A stretch of DNA of 64,000 nucleotides, taken from the NCBI GenBank assembly GCA_031761405.1, contig JASEVX010000013.1:53390088-53454087 (forward strand). The letters run 5' to 3'. Origin of the DNA: Serripes groenlandicus. Taxonomy: Eukaryota; Mollusca; Bivalvia; Cardiida; Cardiidae. Below, one piece after another: positions 21,965 to 32,786 of this stretch (position 1 is its first letter; the number at the start of each line of letters is the position of its first letter). The notes beneath the pieces are model-generated. The model was given only the letters and a program-made list of their open reading frames with translations. It did not search any database and had not been told where the DNA came from. The translations under genes and the position numbers were made by a program.

Positions 21965-23336
21965 AAATAATGTAATTTCATATTAAAATCAGTTATCACA
22001 CTCGTTTTAAAAAAAAGAACCTTGAATGCATCCACACTTTCCCACATATACAAGCCTTTAAACACAATATATGCAGCAGACAGGTTTTAGACTATCTAGG
22101 CAAAGTAAATAGAAACACTCTAGAAATTAAAGCATGATTTATTATTGCAATTCCGTCAAAATGAGAAGTAAATGAAAATGACCCATATTCAGGCTACCGC
22201 ACTGTTTTCAAAAGCCTTCTGCTCTTGGTGTTTCAAAATGCGTTTGCATGTGGGCAAGAATGTTCGAAAAAGCATGCTTAAAATACACCAAACAGTCCGA
22301 TCGCATCAACTGAAAACAAATGTAGATACAGTGCGCCATTCTGACAGCTTCTGTACAGCTTCACCATATAAGCATTAAAGGAATTAAAAGTATATAAAGA
22401 TGACACGATATGGAGAAGATACTGATCTTTTTCCAACAGTATCTCTCGTGTGACTAAACTTAACCCTTTGTTACAACATGCGTACCAAAAGAATCGTCTC
22501 ATTGAAGAAACTCTTCTGTTTTAGGACTCTGTATATGTAAGTCATGTTATGTTTTCAAACATTGTCTTGTGAATAGATGCAATACATGTTTGCTATTAAA
22601 TAAACAACTTAATGGCATGTGTTTTCTGTGTTTAGTACTAAACATTTCCGTTTTACTTAACCCTTTCGCTGCCAAAGGCAATTAAATGCTTTTGCAAACA
22701 ATGCAGATTCAGGTTAGATAGCTCGTGACGAGCTATCTCTCCCGAAATCTGCACTGTTTGCCAATTCGAAATAAAATTTGACCAAGAGTAGACTTAGGGA
22801 AATTCAACAGTTAAACAGTTCAATGACGCCGTGACCAGAGCGGACCAGAACATTGCAATATTTTCATAGGCAAACCGAGTTATCAAATTGATTTGCAATG
22901 ATGGCACTTATTTCCTAAACACTACGTGAAGAATTCGCGGAAAAAGTACCAACCGCTTAATATAGCCATATGTATACGACTTCTACTTTGTTACTGTTTA
23001 GGGCTAAGTGCAATGCCATCACAATGTTAAAAGCCACCACAGTATCAAGTTTAAAAAAAATAAATAAAAAAAAGGACAAACTAAAAACAACAACATCTGT
23101 GTTGTTTTAAGCCGTGTATGATTGCAGACTGGAGTAGTTGATTTCGTCTACAGACGTGATCTGCGCCAGGTCCAGATGAAGGGAGTTCAAGTCTATTTTA
23201 GTCCTAGGCACTGTGAATATACTGCTCGTAGTTCGCACGACGTTCGATGAATGCCCAGATGTGTCTCCTAGTGTCATGGCAATGCGATAGAGTAATACAG
23301 TCTGGAATTTCACTCGACTATAAACACAACGACATA
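21965..23336. other. SLC5 intron; TTAA element end and no further gene
   Basis: At 22659 TTAACCCTTTCGCTGCCAAA, then GGCAATTAAATGC and AACAATGCAGATTCAGGT match the right end (inverted) of the element at 37625-39146; a hairpin AGATAGCTCG/CGAGCTATCT follows. MITE-like fragments occur near 22030 and 22200. The minus open frame at 23107-23313 has no recognisable domain. Confidence 0.5.
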
Positions 23337-23553
23337 TGAGCCGACCCGCGTGAAAACCAACATTGTGGACTCTGCGTAAACTATCGACCTAGATCAGCCT
23401 ATGTATTCCGGACAGACACTTTTCGCCTCCTGTGAATTTTCTGTTTCAGGAATCATTACTCTTTACCTCTATCCCATTGCGGACTGCGCAGGCTGATCTG
23501 GGTCGATACATTACGCAGAGTCCACAATGTTGATTTTCTCGCGGGACGGCTCA
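23337..23553. mobile_element. TA-target palindromic MITE, copy 2
   Basis: TA-flanked, with left end TGAGCCGACCCGCGTGAAAA and right end TTTTCTCGCGGGACGGCTCA. ACATTGTGGACTCTGCGTAA and its inverse sit just inside. The right end lies only ~10 bp from the donor of the frameshifted SLC5 exon. Confidence 0.85.
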
Positions 23554-23564
23554 TATACTGATAC

Positions 23565-23724
23565 CTGATTGCAGCACCAAAGTGCTACCTCCCCGAGTGA
23601 CGCCCGTAAGACGAGGCCCGGCCAGGGTTGGTCCCCCGTCATCGGGTCTTGAAATATATGGAAGCTGGGATAGCTTGGAAATAGAGGCGTTCTAAGTTAC
23701 TGTAACCGCCGATTTTAACGAAAC
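23565..23724 (-). pseudogene. SLC5 exon with frameshift: GGY...DPMTGDQPWPG
   Basis: Acceptor ACATTTCAG, donor CAG^GTATCA. The first part reads FVKIGGYSNLERLYFQAIP, and the second, in another frame, reads SFHIFQDPMTGDQPWPG and continues to a CNQ end. The exon is 160 bases long, while the flanking phases demand a length of 2 modulo 3, so a net frameshift is present. About 20 residues normally found between KAIP and FHIF are also absent. In the helix after PWPG the gate residues seen in SGLT1 (WYWCTDQ) read ALWCCNQ, so Tyr290 is lost and Asp294 is Asn. This is the clearest coding damage in the locus. Confidence 0.82.
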
Positions 23725-23917
23725 CTGAAATGTGAAACAATAAAATTAACTTGTTAATTGACTTAATCCATGGGTATATTTTTCAAACCCTCGTTATCTC
23801 CATTTAGTTGAGTTTGAAGGGATATCGTTTATGTCAATTCCGAAACAAGCTTTCAGCTTATATAAACCACGTTCGTTGTCTACTTCCAGTAGATTTAACC
23901 AGTTCTTGTGTCGTTTG

Positions 23918-24171
23918 TGTCGAAAATTCCCACATTGTGGCCTCTGCGTAATATATCGACCCAGATCAGCCTGCGCAGTCTGCGCAGACTGATCCGGGTT
24001 GAAACATTCTGTCTCAGGGGAATAGAGGTATAGAGAAATGCTTCCTGAAACAGAAAATTCACAGGAGGCGAAAAGTATCTATCCGGGTAAGCCGGCGCGG
24101 CATGCTTAGGCTGATCCGGTTCGATACTTTACGCAGAGTCCACAATGTTGGTGTTCGCGTGGGACGGCTCA
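23918..24171. mobile_element. TA-target palindromic MITE, copy 3
   Basis: Left end degraded (CCCACATTGTGGCCTCTGCG); right end ACGCAGAGTCCACAATGTTG and GTGGGACGGCTCA intact. The interior has AGCCTGCGCAGTCTGCGCAG, a self-complementary stretch, and TTCCTGAAACAGAAAATTC, inverted relative to copy 2. Confidence 0.8.
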
Positions 24172-24199
24172 TATGCTTTCATAGGTATCATTAGACATT

Positions 24200-24500
24200 T
24201 TTGAGACATTTCTTAAAACTTAATAATGAAAGATATTTCCCTTTGCCACAATGGTTTCAATGCTATTCAATTGCACTACTGTGTTGCTGATAGATATTCC
24301 AATATTTTCTCGGAAACTGTTTCAAATTAGTCTGCTGCAGATCACAGGTGCCAGTCACGTTTAAAATCTAAAAATAGCATTTGACTATATATTGACAATA
24401 TATAGTTAAATGCTATTTTTAGTTTTTAAACGAGACTGGCACCTGTGCTTTATAGACTGGCACCTGTGCTGCAGATGTATTGTCGATAGAAAACACGATT
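24200..24500. mobile_element. degraded TTAA MITE carrying a nested hAT-like foldback
   Basis: Family marks CTTTGCCACAATGGTTTCAA, GCTATTCAATT, and TTAGTCTGCTGCAGAT are followed by the insertion at 24343-24468, after which GTATTGTCGATAG resumes. The outer ends are too diverged to fix. Confidence 0.55.
24343..24468. mobile_element. hAT-like foldback MITE with 8-bp target duplication
   Basis: Flanked by CTGCAGAT at 24335-24342 and 24469-24476. Termini CACAGGTGCCAGTC and GACTGGCACCTGTG are perfect inverts, and almost the whole element is a hairpin (CTAAAAATAGCATTTGACTA with its mirror). The right end carries a second GACTGGCACCTGTG. An 8-bp duplication and CAxxGGTG-like ends are hAT hallmarks. 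A half copy occurs at 32787-32829. Confidence 0.85.
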
Positions 24501-24547
24501 TACAAAAGTTCTTGCCTTCACAGAAATGACGAACTGTACGTACGTAC

Positions 24548-24628
24548 TTATGATCATAACACTAACGCCACCAACGACCATCATAACTGTCTGGAAGGTC
24601 CCCGTATATATCACAGCTTTTAAACCAC
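24548..24628 (-). CDS. SLC5 exon: GGLKAVIYTGTFQTVMM segment
   Basis: Eighty-one bases, acceptor AATCCAG, donor AA^GTACGT, starting with two bases of a split codon and ending in phase 1. GGLKAVIYTGTFQTVMMVVG matches [20 protein letters not shown] of SGLT1. The GTACGT donor lies in a CGTACGTACG tract, but only this site keeps phase and length with the following exon. Confidence 0.88.
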
Positions 24629-24693
24629 CTGGATTAAAGATTGCTTGTTAGTTTGTATGGTGTTTTATGTCTTCTTCAACACTTATTTTATAG

Positions 24694-24866
24694 TTGTATC
24701 ACGGCGTTTCCTGGGTAAGTTACCAGTACTGCTAGTCTATTTATCCTGAAACCAGGCATTCAGTGTAAATGCTTATTCACAATCATGAGCGCAAAGCAGG
24801 GAATATCAGTGCTACCATTGCTATTGGGATCGAACCCGCACAACACCAACGAGGCGGTCTTAACAA
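24694..24866 (-). mobile_element. tRNA-derived SINE, family B, inverted copy
   Basis: On the + strand it begins ATCACGGCGTTTCCTGGGTA, AGTTACCAGTACTGC and ends near GGGATCGAACCCGCACAAC and ACGAGGCGGTC, which on the minus strand are a B box and an A-box region. The order is the reverse of 59816-60085. Confidence 0.65.
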
Positions 24867-24951
24867 AGTATATATAAAGGCGGATGAACCACATCACACC
24901 AAAATCTTTCATCGAACACCTTGGAAAATTGTGGCAAATACGGTCTATGTA

Positions 24952-25163
24952 TTCCTTTCCCACGTATACACGCTTTATAATGCCTCTGCAGCTGACGAGT
25001 TTAGAACATGGCGAAAGGAGAATCTGATCCTCATATCCTTTTACCCCAATGTTTTCAACTCTATTTAATAATTATACTTTTATATATAAGAATTTTCAAC
25101 ATTTTAACCGAGATGTGTTCAAAGTCGTCTGCAGAAGATTTGCTCGTATGTGGGAAAGGGTTG
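24952..25163. mobile_element. TTAA-family MITE copy
   Basis: Left end TTCCTTTCCCACGTATACAC, GCCTCTGCAGCTGACGA; right end TCAAAGTCGTCTGCAGAAGA, TTTGCTCGTATGTGGGAAAGGG. The middle keeps CAATGTTTTCAACTCTATTTAAT. Terminal TTAAs are not intact. Confidence 0.7.
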
Positions 25164-25189
25164 ATCGTTTATATTAGCCTAAAAGAAGA

Positions 25190-26258
25190 CTCCAAGAACG
25201 ATAGTACCACGCGATCTGACTCGAAAAAAGACAGTATCACGCGATCTGACTCGAAGAACGAAGGTACCACGCGATATGCCTCGAAATAAGGCAGTATCAC
25301 GCAATCTGACTCGAAGAACGAAGGTACCACGCGATCTGACTCAAAATAAGACGGTATCACGCGATCTGTCTCCAGGAATGACAGTACCACGCAATCTGAC
25401 TTCAAGTATGACAGTACCACGCGATCTGACTCAGAGAACGAAGGTACCACGCGATCTGACTCCAAGAACGAAGGTACCACGTGATCTGACTCCAATAACG
25501 AAGGTACCACGCGATCTGACTCGAAATAAGACAGTATCACGTGATCTGACTCGAAGAACGAAAGTACCACGCGACCTGACTCGAAGAACGAAGGTACCAC
25601 GCAATCTGATTCGAAATAAGACAGTATCACGCGATCTGACTAAAAAAACAAAGGTACCACGAGATCTGGCCCCGAAACTATAAAACTTTTAAAACGTGCT
25701 CCATGCTCAGAAATGAACTCCGTTCTCCAAATAAGGCTTTTAATTGGTCAATTTGGAGAACGAATTTGCTTCTGACCAATCAGATACTTGAGCACAAATT
25801 CTGAGCACAGATTAAACTTTTATAGTTTCGGACCCTGACTCGAAATAAGACAGTATCACGCGATCTGACTCGGAGAACGAAGGTACCACACGATCTCAAT
25901 CGAAATAAGACAGTATCACGCGATCTGATTCCAAGAATGACGGTACCACGCGATCTGACTCGAAATAAGACAGTATCACGCGATCTGACTCGAAAAACAA
26001 AGGTACCACGAGATCTGACTCGAAATAAGACAGTATCACGCGATCTGACTCGGAGATTGAAGGTACCACACGATCTCAATCGAAATAAGACAGTACCACG
26101 CGATCTGACACCAATAATGACGGTACCACGCGATCTGACTCGAAATAAGACAGTATCACGCGATCTGTCTCCAAGAATGACAGTACCACGCGATCTGACT
26201 CCAAGAACGATAGTACCACGTAATCGGACTCCAAGAACGACAATACCACGCGAAGTTC
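25190..26258. repeat. 30-bp minisatellite, two blocks, open in both strands
   Basis: Units of 30 bp (GGTACCACGCGATCTGACTC plus GAAGAACGAA or GAAATAAGACA) fill 25190-25670 and 25833-26258, about 30 copies. Because 30 is a multiple of three, decapeptide-repeat frames stay open on both strands (such as TKVPRDLTRN on + and ESDRVVPSFL on -). No start context, splice signal or known domain supports translation, so I treat it as non-coding. It lies in the SLC5 intron where the TM4 exon is missing. Confidence 0.85.
25672..25832. mobile_element. foldback element inserted in the 30-bp array
   Basis: Arms GGCCCCGAAACTATAAAACT and, inverted at the right, CTTTTATAGTTTCGGACC enclose ATTGGTCAATTTGGAGAACG and CTGACCAATCAGATACTTG. 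Minisatellite units stop on one side and resume on the other. It belongs with the foldback at 19085-19185. Confidence 0.65.
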
Positions 26259-26801
26259 CGAAGTGCAGTTCTCCTGTAATTTCGCCCACTTGTGACACAT
26301 GTCACAGCTTTTCAAATTATTTTAATCAGTCAATCTCTGCTCAACCCGATAATCCAATGTATTAATCGACAATCGCTTTACGGCGGCTGAAAGTGAATGT
26401 AACAGCGTTTGTCCGAAATACTGATAATGAATCATCTCGTAGTTATGTCCTTTGACTGAAATGAGTTTCGAGGTCTACCTTCGGCGATTCTTGAAACAAG
26501 CAGTTATGATACGCAAAGTCAATAACAGTACCTTAATGGAGGACGGAATATAAGCCTCAAAATACTGTTTTGTTTAAATTGTCTATACCAAAACAAACCT
26601 ATAAGAATGTTAGTTCCGAGGTCCTCGTGTATTCAACCAAAAGAAGCCCGTGTAAATTAAAATAATTCTATCCCGGAAATCCGTTACTTCATTTCCGGAA
26701 TTAGTCCAAAATTGTGGGTTATTATTTCCGAGCTGTATTTCGTAAGTAGCAGTGCTGATATAAACACGTTAAAGTAAGACTTTAGAAAAGGAGCATCTCA
26801 C

Positions 26802-26869
26802 CTAAATGCTTTATACATGTTCCAATCGAGGACAAGTTGTATAAATAACGTGCCAGAAAACATGCAAGT
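26802..26869 (-). CDS. SLC5 exon 6: MFSGTLFIQL segment
   Basis: Sixty-eight bases, acceptor TATTTCCAG, donor AG^GTGAGA, ending in phase 2. It encodes TCMFSGTLFIQLVLDWNMYK, corresponding to DIFSGAIFINLALGLNLYL of SGLT1. The next expected exon, about 40-55 bases for LLAITALYTITG ending in phase 1, was not found before 24628; that interval is filled by the 30-bp minisatellite and a foldback. Confidence 0.88.
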
Positions 26870-27954
26870 CTGGAAATAAAACAAAATAAATTTCAGATAG
26901 CAAGTAGGCTCCACCATAGAAGTGAAACGTTTGTTTTATATATTTGGGGTTCACACTGTTGCCGAAAATATTTCACACGGCGATAGTACACTTAGCAATG
27001 GCATCTGAGGGACCAATCACTGGCAGGCTAGGAAATGTGCTACGCCAATCGTGTGTGTAGATTATTTAGTTAAAAAAGGAGGGTATTACTTTGGTAAGCT
27101 ATTTAAAATGGTAAAGCAACATTGGTCCTGGGCGACTGTATTCGAATGGAGGGTTTTTCGTAATTCTGATTTTACGAAAGAGTAGGCCTCGTGTTATCTG
27201 AATCTCCAATACATCACGACACCGTTATCATACTCAGGTTTGAATTCCACCAACCATACTTAGCGCTAAGTAATACTTAAAATCTTCGGTTATGTTTGGA
27301 ACACATTGCAGCATTCATGTTTTACAACTCAAATCAACTCAAATCAACTCTCTTTGACAAGAGTAAATGACTATGATGCCATAAACAGTTACAATGTTGA
27401 AGGGTATCACTTGACTATATTGACATGATTCTTGCCTATCTCTTAATACATGTTTGTCAATTATTGTGTATGTTTTCATAAAATCTAAACAGTGTTTAAA
27501 TATGTAACTCAATTAACAATATTGATTCTAAAACATATATGTTATAGCAATGCATATTCCTGTGCACACATATATATATAGAGAGAGATGCCTTGACTGA
27601 TAAGAACATATTTTGTTTCCACAGAAATACCAATTTGAACCCTTTCACATGCACATGCTTTTGTTTTCTATCAATCCCATTACAACCAGATTAAAACCTT
27701 CGCTGCAATCGCTCGTAAAGATGTGATAGCCACAATCAATTTGTCACTCACAAAATCGGTATCAGCAAGGGCGATAATCAATTTACATAAGCGCGAATTT
27801 CATGAGTGTTGCGATTGAATAATTCATTTACTCTAAAGGGTCATTTCGAGAGACGACCTTTTATGCGGTGTCGTCGGATCCAAAAAAGCACAAAGAGAAG
27901 TATTTTGGTGGTCTGGTTTAAATGAGTTTGATTGTTCAGTAATATAAGAGTTAC
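26870..27954. other. SLC5 intron, nothing recognised
   Basis: AT-rich intron sequence. A short AAATCAACTC duplication occurs near 27340, and there is a small TA/GA tract at 27570-27588. No exon-like open frame with transporter similarity was seen. Confidence 0.5.
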
Positions 27955-28059
27955 CGCCAGTTTGGAGACTGTATTCACTGTGATGGACAGACAGCTCAAA
28001 TATATACGTAACCGTTTTCCACCATAACGCTTCTCCATGTATTCTGGGAGTGTATACAC
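27955..28059 (-). CDS. SLC5 exon 5: TLPEYMEKRYGGKR segment and TM4 start
   Basis: Thirty-five codons, acceptor CTCGCAG, donor GCG^GTAACT, phase 0. VYTLPEYMEKRYGGKRLRIY is the classic SLC5 signature (VxTMPEYLxKRFGGxR), followed by LSCLSITVNTVSKLA for the next helix. No damage is visible in this exon. Confidence 0.93.
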
Positions 28060-28477
28060 CTGCGAGAAAGATATAAGGTTTCTTATCAATGCATTTTTAA
28101 GAAGGATTGTGAAGAAAGCATTAAGCGTATATAAGTACCTCTCTCCTTTGTTTTTTATCTAATGCATTTCAGTTTTTGTATCATGACGATAGAGCAGTTA
28201 TGAACATGGTGTATGGGTGACTTATTAAGTACTAAGTTAGGAACCGAGCATTGCTAAAGGACATTCCATTATGACCGTAGTGACCGAACGCGAGACTACC
28301 AGCCTTAATCCAGAACGCTAACCGCTAGGTCACAGCTCATTCCTATATTGCTCTATGAAAGCCATCACATAAACCTTTGCAGATTTACCTCCGCCTAATC
28401 TGAATCTGTACTGTTCGCCAGTAAGTCCAAGACAAAGCTTCAGTGTGACGTCGCCCAACTATGATAACTCTTTTTTG

Positions 28478-28762
28478 ATTGATTGATTGGAGTTTGAAGT
28501 TATTTTCAACCGTTGAGTATTTAAGTTAAATCAGTTCACATTATGTGTGTTTTCTAGCTTTCTCACACTAGAAATCCACACAATAGCATTTCCAAGCGAA
28601 TGGCTGCTTTCAACATATATTCTTAGCCTATTGGTGGAAGACGAATGACGCGTATCGCATTGAATTTTGTCAAACGTCGGAAAGAATGTTGGCCGTGATT
28701 GGGATCGAACCTATTGATTGGAAGCTCGTGTCGATAACGACTAAGCTATCATGGCTCGGCAT
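28478..28762 (-). mobile_element. tRNA-derived SINE with ATCA tail (family C), inverted
   Basis: On the minus strand the head has TAGCTTAGTCGTTATCG and GGTTCGATCCCAATCACG. The body runs through CATTCTTTCCGACGTTTGAC, CGTCATTCGTCTTCCACCAA and ends CTCCAATCAATCAATCA. The same head-body-tail order is found at 29725-30026, 39735-40100 and 53455-53765. It resembles the molluscan RUDI type of SINE; that name is from memory of its general layout and is not verified. Confidence 0.7.
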
Positions 28763-28904
28763 TTTGCGTGACGAATACACATGCATATTTTGGAGAGAGA
28801 GAGAGAGCCAGAAATACATAGTTAGGTGAACTGATTGCCGTGGTTTTAATGAATTGCTCTTGAAAAAAACGGCGTTAAACTTCACACGATCAATTAGACT
28901 GTAC

Positions 28905-28964
28905 CTGTGCAGATATGTAAACCGGAAGAAATAACCACGACAGCATCAGTATCATGAACACCGG
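28905..28964 (-). CDS. SLC5 exon 4: TM3
   Basis: Twenty codons between TTTTTCAG and CAG^GTACAG, phase 0 at both ends: PVFMILMLSWLFLPVYISAQ. This matches the SGLT segment VLVVVLGWLFVPIYIKAG, with WLF-P-YI conserved. Confidence 0.9.
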
Positions 28965-29415
28965 CTGAAAAATATAATACATATAAAACAAATGAATTTA
29001 AAACACTAAAGTAACACTGAATCAATATCTTAATACAGTTTATTTATCATTGCACTTTTGATCTGGATATTCTGCACCGTGTGATGTATTTACGGTTAAC
29101 ATATAAGTGTGATTCAACGTTATAAGTTCAGATTAAAAAAAATCAACCTCTCCTCCTCAAAAAAAAAAAAAAAAAGGAAAAAATGAATTCAACAACAAAT
29201 TTCCAACAGAAATCCATCAATAAAAACCAAGTTCGAGATGTTAATTTAAACTTCAGCAATAGTCTATTTATAAACATAATTGCTGTCTGTGCATCAAAAG
29301 AAGAAACACTGTAACTAATTTTGTCAATTTCAACTTGAGAGTCATTAAACCCATCAGGTATGAAAAACACTTTTTTTTTCTATTTTCGAAAACTTTACAA
29401 CCTTATATCGCTTAC

Positions 29416-29520
29416 AAACCACTCAAACAAGATGATTGAAATACCGCCGGCCGCCCCTCCTCCTGCAAGCCCCACAAACACTTCCGGTCCAATATTGGCG
29501 GCAAACATGGATGCTCCGAC
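29416..29520 (-). CDS. SLC5 exon 3: TM2-TM3 with Na2-site residues
   Basis: Acceptor TTCCAG, donor TTT^GTAAGC, 35 codons, phase 0. It encodes [20 protein letters not shown] and then [15 protein letters not shown], against SGLT1 [20 protein letters not shown]. Ala76, Asn78, Ile79 and Glu102 equivalents are kept. The position of sugar-contact His83 is Val, and GSG/GSE is GPE, so sugar handling would differ even if the gene were expressed. Confidence 0.92.
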
Positions 29521-29724
29521 CTGGAACAAAACATAGAAATAGAAACCTTAAATTGCGCATATTGTAATTACGAATATTACTCAACCACGTTGACCTGACC
29601 CTGACCTTTGATCAAAGATGTCAATTTCATTATTAGAAAGATGTTTTATTTTCGTAAAAGTTATAACTTATTTAATGGAAACAAACATGTTTCCACAGTT
29701 AAGACATATCGCACAGTTTAAATT

Positions 29725-30026
29725 TTAATGATTGATTGATTGGGGTTCAACGCCGTTTTTAAATTGTTTTCAGTCATATCACGGGGCCAGTTCACCTACT
29801 CATGTGTTTCCTGGTTTTACTCACACCAGTACTCTACAAAACATACTTTTCAAGCAACTGGCTACTTTTCCACATAGACTGTTAGCCCATTGGTGAAAGA
29901 CGGATGACGCTTGTCACAGTGACTTTTGTCGAACGTCGGAAAGAATGCTGGTCGAAGTGGGATTCGACCATACAACCCCTGGATTGACAACCCGCGTATC
30001 CACCGACAGAGCTACCGGGGCAATAC
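29725..30026 (-). mobile_element. tRNA-derived SINE, family C, most complete copy
   Basis: Minus strand: A box TAGCTCTGTCGGTGG, B box GGTCGAATCCCAC, then CATTCTTTCCGACGTTCGAC, CATCCGTCTTTCACCAATGG, ACTGGTGTGAGTAAAACCAG, AAACGGCGTTGAACCCCAAT and an (ATCA) tail. No ORF. It sits between SLC5 exons 2 and 3. Confidence 0.8.
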
Positions 30027-31106
30027 ATGTATGTCAACATTAGTACATAGATGGGCAACGTGTTTCGGGTCAAATTACGCCACATACATCCGCGGCCATG
30101 CTGACTTAAAGTCAAATAGTCCCTAATAAACTTTGTTTGCGTAGACATTAGTGTAAGTAAACCTTCACCAGAACGCATTGAATATATGACATTGAGTTTA
30201 AATTCATTGTAAATGTGCGAAAAGAATGATTGATCATTGTTAGTGTTTTGACCTTGTTTGAAAGTGAAATTTGAGTTTCTGAAAAAAACACAGTTTAGAC
30301 AGTGTGACTATAGAAGGTTGAAACGGCTGGATTTACATGGAAACAAAGAAGCAATTTAGTTGGTGTATTGTGACCTTAAGAACACAGGAGAGTATTCCTA
30401 AAAGATTTAAGCATATTAAAGTGTTTAGAAACCAACTGTTATGGGTTTCAGCAACAAAAGGTATGCTCTTACGCTCACGTTGACACGACGTTGCTATAGG
30501 GACAACATAATGTACGTTAAGTGTAGTATATATAGAAATAAAGTCATCCATTTAAAACAAAACTTAGTTTTGCTTTATTTACAGTCACAATTTTGTTCAA
30601 GATATGGAACTTTTCTTGAAACTTGGTGAACGTCCCTCATAATGTATATCGTGCTTAGGTTCATATGTTGAAAACAGTTTGGCAAAAGGTGTAATTGCTC
30701 ATTATGAAAACAACTCTTATTTTTCTACGATATGTTCTAAATTTGTCTGCTGCATATGCATATAGATGCGTATGCAAGTTGGGGAATGGTAGAATGTTTA
30801 TCTGTTTCTGTCTTCAAACATGAATCCCAAGACAATTTAAATCAGGTGTGTTCAGGTATATATATCTAATAACATTCCTTTTCGTACTGAGTAGCAATTT
30901 TGGTGAAGACTAGAATGCAATATTTAGACGTTACCCATTTCCCCACATACATCAAATACCAAGCAGACTACTAAGAAAACACAAAGGCAAGAAATCCTTT
31001 CTTGACATGTGCACGGTGGTTTCCTTGTTATTTAATGTCCGTGACAGCTAGACAAAGATAAATATAAGTGGTTCTAATCGAGCAGGTGGCATTAACAGCT
31101 GTTTAA
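30027..31106. other. SLC5 intron with a degraded TTAA MITE
   Basis: At 30630-30788 GTCCCTCATAATGTATATCG, GGCAAAAGGTGTAATTGCTC and ATTTGTCTGCTGCATATG mark a diverged MITE. A reversed MITE end (ATTTCCCCACATACATCAAA) lies near 30940. Nothing else is recognised. Confidence 0.5.
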
Positions 31107-31271
31107 TCATTTCTTACACACAGACGCTGTCTCACGCATATGTAGCAGATGGCATTTGAAAACTTTGTGGCAAAAGTAAATATTGCACTTTCATTTACAA
31201 AGAATTTTACATATTTTTGCCCAGATATTTTCAAAATCGTCTGTTTAAGATATGTTGTATATGGGATAGGG
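31107..31271. mobile_element. TTAA-family MITE copy
   Basis: TTAA at 31103-31106 and 31272-31275 bracket sequence with CACAGACGCTGTCTCACGCA, TGTAGCAGATGGCATTTGAA on the left and TTTCAAAATCGTCTG, GTTGTATATGGGATAGGG on the right. Confidence 0.75.
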
Positions 31272-31971
31272 TTAAATATGCAGATGCCTTTGACAAAAGG
31301 CTTTAATAAAAACTTAATATCAAATGCAAATTGCTCTATATCCTCGCACTTGAGTCAGTATGTGTACCACTTGGTTACTTGTATATACATATTATCAATC
31401 TCTTTAAAACCAGACCTAAACTTCGCTCGCTCGTATATAGATCTGATGTCTGCCTCAAACAGCTCTTCTCAGATTGACCTTTGCTGCAGTCAATAAAAAG
31501 GTAAGATAACCCATATGAATAAACGAAATAGAAAAGGTTGATTGTCGAGTTTCCGATTGTATAGAACCGAGCTTTGGTTTTATCGTGCGACTTCGTTGAC
31601 AAAATAAACGAGAACGCAATCATGAGTTTTACACTGTATATTCGAGACGACCGATTCATCATACAGTGTCATCATATCCAATATACGTGGAGCGAATAAT
31701 ATTGGTCTAATTTTAATAAGACATATTATATGAGCTGCAATATGATAATGTTAGGTCTTATGGACTGTCCGCTCTGGCACCATTACACGTTACTTTGACG
31801 TGTTACAATTGTAGCTAAGCTCCTAAATGTGTTGTCAGAATAAGCATTTTGGGGTTATATAAAATAAAGGCGGACAATGAAGTCGCTGGTAAGTCCCTTT
31901 ACGAAGATGCATTAAGACCCCAAACTCGCTTGGCGTGACTTATATATAAAATGAGGCGTATTGTAAAAGTG

Positions 31972-32185
31972 GCTCGGCGATTTCCGTATGCCGTCCGTAT
32001 TTATTAACAGGATATATTGGCTCGGCGGTTTCTGTATGCCCTCGGTATTTATTAACGGGATATATTGGCTCGGCGATTTCCATATGCCGTCGGTATTTAT
32101 TAACAGGATATATTGGCTCGGTGGTTTCCGTATGAGTCTGTATTTATTAACAGGATATATTGGCTCGGCAATTTCCGTCCGAAGG
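31972..32185. repeat. tandem repeat, about 48 bp x 4
   Basis: GGATATATTGGCTCGGCGGT, TTCCGTATGCC and GTATTTATTAACA recur four times. The 16-residue open frame is a by-product of a unit divisible by three. The flanks 31276-31971 and 32186-32786 show nothing I recognise. Confidence 0.8.
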
Positions 32186-32786
32186 CGTAAGTATGTGATT
32201 GGTTTTATTCGTTAATTTATCGGTCATTTCCGTTGAAACTATTTGGGCAAGCCCACGGACAAAACCGATCTCTAACGACTTTATATGATAATCCGCGAGC
32301 CCATTACGGAAGTTCCAGCCTATTCTTGATATCTATTTCCGTAAAAGCCGAATAGACGCCGATTGACCTTGTTGCCCGCGACGTTATCGACCAAGTTATA
32401 ATGGCTGAGATATAAAAAATATATAAGTTGTCAATATCAATCCGATACCACAGCTTTGTTATCATCACAAATCAAAGAACAACATATATTTTCCTATAAA
32501 TGTAAGATATGTCGCTTATCCCATAAAGCATGTTGCTGTTCCCTATGCTTTTCATAATGTGTACCTTTTTTTAATTTGATATACCAAATTTTATCTGACA
32601 TACTGTATAGTTATTTATTTATTTACTTGTGTCTAAGCCACATTCTTTAACTTTGTAAATTGCCTTAGACAAATTCTGTCGATATATTTGCCAATAAAGG
32701 ACCGAATTGAATTATGTGAATAATTTCAGCCACGTTTCTACATCAAAAGTTTAATGCAAATACATTTACTACATCAGAAATATATA

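Noticed and set aside
23107..23313. Minus-strand frame of 68 codons between SLC5 exons
   Set aside because: No similarity to any SLC5 segment expected here and no other domain recognised.
25169..26365. Long repeat-peptide frames on both strands of the 30-bp array
   Set aside because: Explained by a repeat unit divisible by three; no start, splice or domain evidence.
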